A stretch of DNA of 51,616 nucleotides from Nitrosomonas sp. (GTDB lineage Bacteria > Pseudomonadota > Gammaproteobacteria > Burkholderiales > Nitrosomonadaceae): assembly GCF_022842015.1 (NCBI RefSeq), contig NZ_JALHQJ010000011.1:1-51616 (forward strand), written 5' to 3'. Position numbers and translations under genes: made by a program. The stretch's first letter is position 1, and every line of letters starts with the position of its first letter. Positions 45,367 through 51,616 of this stretch are shown here, piece by piece. The notes beneath the pieces were generated by a model. The model was given only the letters and a program-made list of their open reading frames with translations, was not told the DNA's origin and did no database searches.

Positions 45367-47472
45367 ATGCCGATTCGAAAAGCCAGAATCACGCGGTACG
45401 ACCGCATCCGAAAAATCCTGAATGAAGCTGCCGCAGGCAGCTCCGTCGATTATGGCGGTATTGGGCAGTTTTGGAATCATGGCGTTAAACAGCTCAAAGA
45501 AGCGGTCATTCATGGCATTCGCCTTGTTGCACCGAAAGCGGAGAAAATCAAAAGTTGTTGCGGGCATGAGGTTGATCAAAGCGCCCAGGCTCACGGCACC
45601 GCATCAATGCTGGTACGCGGTTTGAAAGGAGAAACACCGTTCGACGGTTCGCAATTTCCGCGTTTGCCGTGGGGCGGCAAAGCAGTATCTCCGGAAGATA
45701 TTGAATTCATCAGCAGTTGGATCGACGATGGGTGTCCGGAGGATGACCACATACAGGCTATCACTGCCGAAATACAGCAATGCGAAACATTGCCAACCCG
45801 GCTATCGGTGCACGAAATCGCCGAGCTGGATCTGGCCGCAAAAGGCACGCGCGCACCCAGCCGCCCCGGTGAATTGCGCCAGCGCAGCAATCTCGATTGC
45901 CTAAGCGAGGACGAGATCAAACGACTGAGCAATGCTTTCCACTACCTGTATAGCCTCAACGATTGGCCGGAAGATATTCGCAGCTATAACAACCAGGCAC
46001 TGATCCACCAGAATCACTGCCAGCATGGTTGGGAACGTTTTCTCGCCTGGCATCGAGCGTATATTTATGAGTTTGAGCAAGATCTGCGGGATTTCGATGC
46101 GGATATCATGCTGCCATACTGGGACTGGGTAATGCCGCAATACCGGCCGGAATGCGCGCAGAACGGCTGGATTATTCCTAAATCGTTCCAAGCCTTTTTG
46201 ACCCTCGAGCAAGCGGAAAAACTGGTCACCGAATTAAAACCCAGACCTTCCGCTGCACAAAAACGCGCATTCCTGCAACTGGCTAATAAGAAACAGCATT
46301 TCACATCGCAAAGCGTGTTTTTCCGCTATGTCTACAACACCATTGGCTACCAGCACGTAACACCGCAACCGCAGGACGCCAACCGGCAACGCATGATCGA
46401 CGCGCTACTGGCATCCAATCCGTTCTGGTATCCATTGCGCTTTCCAGCGGAATATGGTGGCAAAACCATCAACGAGGCGATTCATTACCATTATCCATCC
46501 GCCAATGACATCCAGCAGATATTGAGCCTGAACAATTTTCGTGATTTCGGCGGCGGCAGCATTTACGACGCCTCATTCGGGTTTCTCGATCAGAATCCGC
46601 ATAACACCATGCACATTTGGACAGGGGGCATGAATCCCTATTACGGAAATGGCAAGTCGTACGAAGAAAACAGCATACCGGTGTCTCAGTCGCCACAGAA
46701 CGATATCGCCAAACAACGCAGCACCATGGTGCAGGCGGGTGGGCGTCGTTTTCACTCACGCTCCGATATGTACAGTCAGCCGCAATATGGCGATATGTTC
46801 AGTAACCTGACCGCTTCCTATGATCCGATTTTCTGGTCGATTCATGTCAATGTGGATCGATTATGGTGGGAATGGCAACGGCTCAATCCCAGCGCCACGC
46901 CGGTGGAGTTGGACGCTATATTGTCGCCATGGAATTATACCGTGCGCGATACGCTGGACGCAGCGCGCTTTGGTTATGAGTATGTTCGCAGTTCTCATTT
47001 TATCCCGGTAGGACTGAACGCGCCGATTGGACGCATCATTTCCAAGCCGATTCCGGTTAATGACCTCACACAAGGATTCCACAAAGCAGAAATCCGCTTG
47101 CATTGGGTGCCGCAATTATCGCGTTCCTGCTTTATCCGCGCCTTTCTGAATCAACCGGGAGCGAATGCGAGAACACCATTGCAAAGCAATCCGCATTTTG
47201 CCGGCTATCTCTCAATCTTCGGGCACGGCGCATGCTACGGCGGCCCCGGCCATTGCGACACACCGCCACCCAGAACGCGCGATTATGATCACCGCACGCG
47301 CAATCACAATACGCCGCGCAATCACAGAATCGATGTCACCGAATGCGCCAGAAAACTGTTGGTCACTGGCGTTAGTGAATTACAAATCACCTTGATCGTG
47401 ATTGGCGCCGACTATGAGGAAGATATCGATCTACTTAAACTGGAAGGCGTTTCATTGAATTTTCTCGATTGA
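45367..47472 (+). CDS. Tyrosinase-like type-3 copper oxidase with N-terminal extension
   Basis: A 701-residue protein. CuA region: HQNHCQHGWERFLAWHR, with His220 and His229 as two ligands and His192 or His214 as the likely first. Cys218-x-His220 matches the thioether-forming C-x-H pair of fungal tyrosinases. CuB: His412 and His416 (PHNTMHIW) and His493 in DPIFWSIHVNVDRLWWEWQ, where the usual HH is IH but the metal-binding second His is kept. An unusual N-terminal domain (1-140) has SPEDIEFISSWIDDGCPEDD, like the end of cytochrome c-type domains, but no CxxCH heme site. The C-terminal domain (about 555-701) is beta-rich. No signal peptide. It should oxidise phenols or tyrosine to o-quinones. 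AGGAGA precedes the ATG. Confidence 0.88.
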   Translation: MPIRKARITRYDRIRKILNEAAAGSSVDYGGIGQFWNHGVKQLKEAVIHGIRLVAPKAEKIKSCCGHEVDQSAQAHGTASMLVRGLKGETPFDGSQFPRLPWGGKAVSPEDIEFISSWIDDGCPEDDHIQAITAEIQQCETLPTRLSVHEIAELDLAAKGTRAPSRPGELRQRSNLDCLSEDEIKRLSNAFHYLYSLNDWPEDIRSYNNQALIHQNHCQHGWERFLAWHRAYIYEFEQDLRDFDADIMLPYWDWVMPQYRPECAQNGWIIPKSFQAFLTLEQAEKLVTELKPRPSAAQKRAFLQLANKKQHFTSQSVFFRYVYNTIGYQHVTPQPQDANRQRMIDALLASNPFWYPLRFPAEYGGKTINEAIHYHYPSANDIQQILSLNNFRDFGGGSIYDASFGFLDQNPHNTMHIWTGGMNPYYGNGKSYEENSIPVSQSPQNDIAKQRSTMVQAGGRRFHSRSDMYSQPQYGDMFSNLTASYDPIFWSIHVNVDRLWWEWQRLNPSATPVELDAILSPWNYTVRDTLDAARFGYEYVRSSHFIPVGLNAPIGRIISKPIPVNDLTQGFHKAEIRLHWVPQLSRSCFIRAFLNQPGANARTPLQSNPHFAGYLSIFGHGACYGGPGHCDTPPPRTRDYDHRTRNHNTPRNHRIDVTECARKLLVTGVSELQITLIVIGADYEEDIDLLKLEGVSLNFLD

Positions 47473-47487
47473 TTACAGGAGATTTTC

Positions 47488-49791
47488 GTGGCAACCTATA
47501 AAATCCACCCCGGCATTGGTATCGCCCGCCTGGGTAACAGTGACACTGAATTTTATCTCGCGCCCGAGATACCCGCTGGGCTACCTCACGCTTGCGACGC
47601 CAAAGGCAACCCCATTTTGTCCGACGATCTCAGCGGCCCGGTATTGGTAAAAAACTTCAAAGACAAAAATGGCCGGATCAAGCGTCAAGCAGCCCGATTC
47701 CAAGTGTTCGTATACGACGACGAGACACCAGATGGACGTCCGCTGAAGTTGGGCGATGCCGTCGAAGGCGGCGGCAACCACGGTAAACTGATCGATATCC
47801 AATGGCGCGTCTATTTAGCAAATAAAAAAGCATCCTGGTACGAATTCAATACCCGCTCCGGAGAACACGGCTACACGGACAATCATCCGCGCCGCAACGC
47901 GTCGATTGAGAATCGTGATCGCTTAATTATCGATCCTGGCCCGCGCACCATCAACAGCACCAATTTGCGCCATGCAAGCTTTGACCGCTCCGGTAACAAC
48001 GTATATGCAGCCACTTTTCCACCGCAGGGTTTAAAACCCCGCGACATTGATACGCTCGGTGAGATTCTGACTGACGACACCGCCCGCTTGCTCGTACTGG
48101 GTGGATTCGGTCGTTCCGGCAGTGAAAAATCCGGGCCGGGTGAGCCGCATATTTCACACTACGCTAATAACGACGGCTGGTATGACGATGTCTCCGACGG
48201 GCCGGTAATGGCGCGATTGGCGATGTATTCCGATCAAGTAGGTGCGGTACGCTATATCGATGTGGAATACCCGGCGTGGGTAGTGGTAGGCTATCCACGC
48301 TTCGTGCCGCAGATCCATGACATGATTACCATGGACGAAGTACTATATGATTTATTTCTGCGCGAATTCGCATACGACACCAGCTTATACGGCCGTCTGG
48401 GAAGTTTCGACTGCCCGGAAACCGTGCCAATCCAGAATCAGACAGCATTGAGCCAATGGCAAGCAAGCCGACTGACCTGGAACAAAGACTTCAAACCCTG
48501 GTTTTATCGCGATATCTGGCCAATTTTGTTCAGACCGAATGAATTTCTGTACTTGAGCAACATTCTGGCGCAATCCAATTTCCCACATGATCAGGAACAG
48601 CGCGGCACTTTTGATCCGTTCAAGCTCGGGCAAACACCGGACCATGCGCAAAAGCGCACTGGTAAAAAATCAGCTGATATCTCCTCGACTACCCGCGATG
48701 CTAGTCAGGGTGAAGCATTTATCGCTACCCAGCAACCCCTTGAGGATCAGCACAACGATCCCTATCGGCCAATGCGGCAATTTTTGTTCGACTTACTGCG
48801 CCGCAATGGCGAAGATAACGAATTCAAATTGGAAGACAAAGTCGGCAGCCGAGTGCATAACCTCCCATTGATGCCATTGCTATGCGGCGATAATCCGCTG
48901 ACCAACGAAGTCGTCACCAAATTCCTGCGGTTAACCGATTATCAATTGTTCATCCTTAAACAATGGGCTGAAGGTCAGTTCATCAACGAAATGGAACAGG
49001 GCTGGATCAACCCGGCGAAGTATCCGGTATTTTTTCCCTACCCAACAACTCAGCCCGGGAATGGGCGCAAACTGGATCGCAGCGTGCTGAGTAACGTATT
49101 GGGTGGCGCGTTCTGTCCCGGCGGCGAATTGAATTGGATCATGCGCAATCCTTCGATTTACTGGACACCGTACCGCATCAAGGCGGATCGTCACCTGGCG
49201 GATTTTCTGCAATCCGCTGCACAGGCAAATGCGAATCGGCAACCGACAAGCATGATTGAAGAATTGAGTTTCAGTATAAACAACACACTCAGCCACAATA
49301 ATAATTTCGGAGCAGGCCTGCAACCCGGGGATCTGACTAAATATATGGCGCTGCCGTGGCAAGCGGACTTCAATGAATGCACCACGAATACCATCAACAT
49401 CACGTACGCCGACTGGAACACCATCAATGCCGATAACGACAATGACCAACGGCTCAAGCTCGAAGAAAAAATGTGGGATACGTTGTGGTGGCCCGCGCAC
49501 AGGCCATTGCAATCGAACGAATTAACTGGTTTCGAGAACGGTCAACCCGTCACCACATGGACTACCTGGAGCCGGGGTATCCAGCAAACCTACGCCGGTG
49601 ATTTGAAAATGGTGGAAGACTGGTGGAAGCTCGGATTCATCATTCGCAATCCGTATCTGCCTGATATCGATAGCACACCATCAACAGGCCCTGATAGCCG
49701 CTATTACAGCATCGAGCGCTATGGCAGCGAACAACTGGCCGCACCGGATCTGCAACTCAGCACCATTATCAATCCCGCTAAGAATACTTGA
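47488..49791 (+). CDS. LodA-like quinoprotein oxidase (candidate CTQ enzyme)
   Basis: A 767-residue relative of L-lysine 6-oxidase (LodA) and glycine oxidase (GoxA). The N-terminus (YKIHPGIGIARLGNS) and the segment GGAFCPGGELNW are family marks. LodA enzymes carry cysteine tryptophylquinone, formed from one Cys and one Trp in the chain. The best candidates here are Cys543 and Trp624 (in LPWQADFNEC), 81 residues apart. These positions are read from motif resemblance, not from alignment. The enzymes turn an amino group into an aldehyde or keto acid with NH3 and H2O2. The substrate (Lys, Gly or other) cannot be told. No signal peptide, as in LodA. GTG start with AGGAGA upstream, 15 bases after the tyrosinase stop. 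A LodB-like gene follows, supporting the call. Confidence 0.88.
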   Translation: MATYKIHPGIGIARLGNSDTEFYLAPEIPAGLPHACDAKGNPILSDDLSGPVLVKNFKDKNGRIKRQAARFQVFVYDDETPDGRPLKLGDAVEGGGNHGKLIDIQWRVYLANKKASWYEFNTRSGEHGYTDNHPRRNASIENRDRLIIDPGPRTINSTNLRHASFDRSGNNVYAATFPPQGLKPRDIDTLGEILTDDTARLLVLGGFGRSGSEKSGPGEPHISHYANNDGWYDDVSDGPVMARLAMYSDQVGAVRYIDVEYPAWVVVGYPRFVPQIHDMITMDEVLYDLFLREFAYDTSLYGRLGSFDCPETVPIQNQTALSQWQASRLTWNKDFKPWFYRDIWPILFRPNEFLYLSNILAQSNFPHDQEQRGTFDPFKLGQTPDHAQKRTGKKSADISSTTRDASQGEAFIATQQPLEDQHNDPYRPMRQFLFDLLRRNGEDNEFKLEDKVGSRVHNLPLMPLLCGDNPLTNEVVTKFLRLTDYQLFILKQWAEGQFINEMEQGWINPAKYPVFFPYPTTQPGNGRKLDRSVLSNVLGGAFCPGGELNWIMRNPSIYWTPYRIKADRHLADFLQSAAQANANRQPTSMIEELSFSINNTLSHNNNFGAGLQPGDLTKYMALPWQADFNECTTNTINITYADWNTINADNDNDQRLKLEEKMWDTLWWPAHRPLQSNELTGFENGQPVTTWTTWSRGIQQTYAGDLKMVEDWWKLGFIIRNPYLPDIDSTPSTGPDSRYYSIERYGSEQLAAPDLQLSTIINPAKNT

Positions 49792-49805
49792 TCAAGGAGA
49801 CCTTC

Positions 49806-50222
49806 ATGAATGACAATCCGTTTACCGGCAACTGGACCTACCGTAGCTTATTGAACAACCCGGAGGTAAACCAAGCTTTCAACAACCTGGAATTTGGCCG
49901 GGGAACTATCACCATCAATGAAGATGCAATGCAATTACTGAGCGGCGTCATCGGCGGTCCGGAATGGTCGCTGACGTTAAAAGGTTCACGCGAATACGGC
50001 ACGCCGATGCGAATCCGCTTTCAGGGAACGGGCATCGTCAATGGCGAACAATGGATTTACGACTACGAAGGTTATTTAATCAATCATTGGCCAAATGGCA
50101 TCCAACAACGGCCTGCAATTGTCGGCTCAGTGATTCGCACCATCCCGCATTCCGGCAGCGAGCCGGGCACGGTGTCTCCCGCAGGTGTGGTCGCATCATT
50201 TTATGCCGTCAAAACCGACTAA
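49806..50222 (+). CDS. Small protein of unknown function between lodA-like and lodB-like genes
   Basis: A 138-residue protein, without a signal peptide or membrane segment. The sequence alternates polar and hydrophobic residues (FNNLEFGRGTITINEDAMQ; WSLTLKGSREYGTPMRIRF; WIYDYEGYLINHWPNG), which suggests a small beta-barrel like a lipocalin or avidin fold; this is a guess from pattern. ATG at 49806 with AAGGAGA upstream is preferred over an in-frame start at 49788. It overlaps the lodB-like gene by 20 bases, so it is translated with it. Possible roles: carrier or chaperone for the oxidase, or a binding module. Not recognised as a known family. Confidence 0.75.
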   Translation: MNDNPFTGNWTYRSLLNNPEVNQAFNNLEFGRGTITINEDAMQLLSGVIGGPEWSLTLKGSREYGTPMRIRFQGTGIVNGEQWIYDYEGYLINHWPNGIQQRPAIVGSVIRTIPHSGSEPGTVSPAGVVASFYAVKTD

Positions 50223-51324
50223 CGCAAATTTCGACGTCTTTATCATCGGCGCCGGTCCCGCAGGCGCAGCAGCGGCAATCTCGCTTCGCGAAATTATGCC
50301 TGATGCCCGTGTTTGTATCGCAGATATAGAGAAATCCACTCATTTCCGCGTCGGCGAATCGGTACCGCCACCCATAAAACCATTTCTCGATCATCTAGGA
50401 GTAACAACCGCTTTTGAGAATGCAGCGCATAACCCGACTTTCCGAACACTAAGTGCTTGGGGAAGCAGTGGATTAGAAAGTAATGAGTTTTTTCTGCACA
50501 CTTACAATACCGGGTGGCGATTGGATCGCGCAAATTTTGACGCAATGCTCAAGACAGAAGCAATTCGCCGAGGAACCACCAACATATCCGCGCGGGCATT
50601 TTCACTTGCCGAAAGCCCTCATGGCTGGCTCATTGATTGCGGTAATGCAGGAAAATTTTCAACCCGCTATATCATCGATGCCAGTGGCCATGCGGCGATC
50701 GTATCTCGTTGGTTAAAATACGCGCCGCGCAAGCTGGATCGATTAATTGGATGCACGGTATTTTTTGAGCACCAGACGCAACAGCCGGAATTATTCGATA
50801 CGGAAGCTGCCGTGATCGAAGCATGCCATCAGGGCTGGTGGTACACCGCCGCCATTCCAGGTCATCGAAAGATCGCTATTTTGATGACCGATGTTGACAT
50901 TGCGCGCCAATCAGGCATTGCCAACATGTCGACTTGGCTGCATTATTTTTCGTTGACAAAGCATATCAAGCAGCGCATTAACACACGCTTTCCCTTGACG
51001 CAACCGATGATTCTCCCTGCATCATCGCGCTGCTTCACAGATACCTACCCTCCCGGAATTATAGCTGTAGGTGATGCTATCTCAAGCTTTGACCCCTTAT
51101 CGTCGCAAGGCATCGTCAAAGCACTACGGTCGGCGTTATACGCTTCCTATGCCATCGCAGATTGCTATTTGAGAAACGACACAATGGGTTTTTCCAAATA
51201 TTTCACGCTGATGCGCAATGAATTTGATAATTACTCTCTAACCTGGCAAAACTATTATCAACGTGAACAACGTTGGCCGGAAGCACCATTCTGGCAACGA
51301 CGACACCGAATGAAGCGGACGTAA
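50203..51324 (+). CDS. LodB-like FAD-dependent oxidoreductase (quinone cofactor maturation)
   Basis: A 373-residue flavoprotein, close to the 369 of Marinomonas LodB. The FAD-binding fingerprint is FIIGAGPAGAAAA at residues 13-25. A second FAD motif, GDAISSFDPLSSQGI, begins at Gly290, as in tryptophan-halogenase-like and geranylgeranyl-reductase-like flavoproteins. LodB proteins are needed to build CTQ in the partner LodA, probably by hydroxylating the Trp. Start chosen at the ATG at 50203, inside the end of the small upstream gene; a GTG at 50185 is in frame. No good ribosome-binding site, so it likely depends on coupling. Last gene of the operon. Confidence 0.88.
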   Translation: MPSKPTNANFDVFIIGAGPAGAAAAISLREIMPDARVCIADIEKSTHFRVGESVPPPIKPFLDHLGVTTAFENAAHNPTFRTLSAWGSSGLESNEFFLHTYNTGWRLDRANFDAMLKTEAIRRGTTNISARAFSLAESPHGWLIDCGNAGKFSTRYIIDASGHAAIVSRWLKYAPRKLDRLIGCTVFFEHQTQQPELFDTEAAVIEACHQGWWYTAAIPGHRKIAILMTDVDIARQSGIANMSTWLHYFSLTKHIKQRINTRFPLTQPMILPASSRCFTDTYPPGIIAVGDAISSFDPLSSQGIVKALRSALYASYAIADCYLRNDTMGFSKYFTLMRNEFDNYSLTWQNYYQREQRWPEAPFWQRRHRMKRT

Positions 51325-51406
51325 GCATCGTATTATGAGAAAAATACTACCTTCGTGAATCATAGGTCAAATCTTAGAATTGACATCATTACTATTCCGT
51401 TAGCTT

Positions 51407-51616
51407 TCACAATAAGACCATCTGAAAATTGTTGACCTGTTTATCACTGGGCAGATTGCTCCACATTAAAGTCATAGGCTCACAATTAATACAAATAGAG
51501 ACCTTTGCAAAATCCAACGAATTATAAAATTCGTTACAATTTCTGATTGTTATGTGAATATCAGGGTATTTTTTAGTAATTTCTTTGCTGAAATCACGCG
51601 AACAATCACTTTCATT
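51407..51616 (-). CDS. C-terminal end of an unidentified gene (cut by window edge)
   Basis: Read from the right edge on the minus strand, a frame stays open for 69 codons and stops at 51407-51409. It contains ordinary protein-like segments (DFSKEITKKYPDIHITIRNC; FAKVSICINCEPMTLMWSNL). Its start lies outside the window. I do not recognise a family. It would be convergent with the lodB-like gene. The open length is short enough that chance is possible. Confidence 0.4.
   Translation of the reverse strand, partial: NESDCSRDFSKEITKKYPDIHITIRNCNEFYNSLDFAKVSICINCEPMTLMWSNLPSDKQVNNFQMVLL

Noticed and set aside
1..51616. tRNA, rRNA or CRISPR array
   Set aside because: No cloverleaf with the conserved T-arm sequence, no rRNA-like stretch and no regularly spaced repeats were noticed; a covariance-model scan would be the decisive test.

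Overview
The window looks like chromosomal DNA of a betaproteobacterium. The best guess is an ammonia oxidiser of the Nitrosomonas type. That guess is inference: it rests on the mix of genes (PEP-CTERM protein, formate/nitrite channel, BPSS1780-like and DUF2782 proteins, type II ThrB, the tesA/ybbA/ybbP and rluC/rne pairs) and on moderately AT-rich housekeeping genes. No rRNA or tRNA gene was seen to settle it.

Layout. (1) 1-2736: the 3' part of a large secreted-type peptidase joining M1, M28 and PDZ domains. (2) 2813-11257: a GC-rich, tightly coupled defence operon, hsdM-hsdS-ATPase-HNH nuclease-hsdR. It is a type I restriction-modification system with a Septu-like (PtuAB-type) pair inserted between hsdS and hsdR. 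Base composition falls sharply near the 3' end of hsdR. (3) 11399-14229, minus strand: aquaporin/glycerol facilitator, a secreted protein of unknown function and a PEP-CTERM protein. (4) 14678-16063: a BON-MscS channel. (5) 16223-18146, minus strand: a frameshifted FmdE-like gene, a hemerythrin-like protein and a formate/nitrite transporter. (6) 18171-33393: conserved housekeeping genes hemW, ybbP-like permease, ybbA-like ATPase, tesA, rluC, rne, polA, a LOG-family protein, a DUF2782 protein, thrB and a membrane protein with a C-terminal zinc-ribbon-like tail. (7) 33403-37501: a gtrB-gtrA-gtrII-like O-antigen glucosylation cassette between two decayed transposase fragments. (8) 37820-43467: umuDC-like polymerase V genes (UmuD with an extra N-terminal domain), a peroxiredoxin, a frameshifted unknown gene and a large EF-hand-like membrane protein.

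(9) 43666-51324 is the most striking region. It is a compact plus-strand operon encoding an exported multicopper oxidase (laccase type), a tyrosinase-like type-3 copper protein, a LodA-like quinoprotein oxidase carrying candidate cysteine tryptophylquinone residues, a small 138-residue protein of unknown function, and a LodB-like flavoprotein, the type of enzyme needed to build the quinone cofactor. A perfect 10-bp inverted repeat stands just upstream. Three different oxidase chemistries (phenol, tyrosine/phenol and primary amine) in one transcription unit suggest an oxidative tailoring, cross-linking or peroxide/quinone-generating system. The window ends inside a minus-strand gene that I could not identify.
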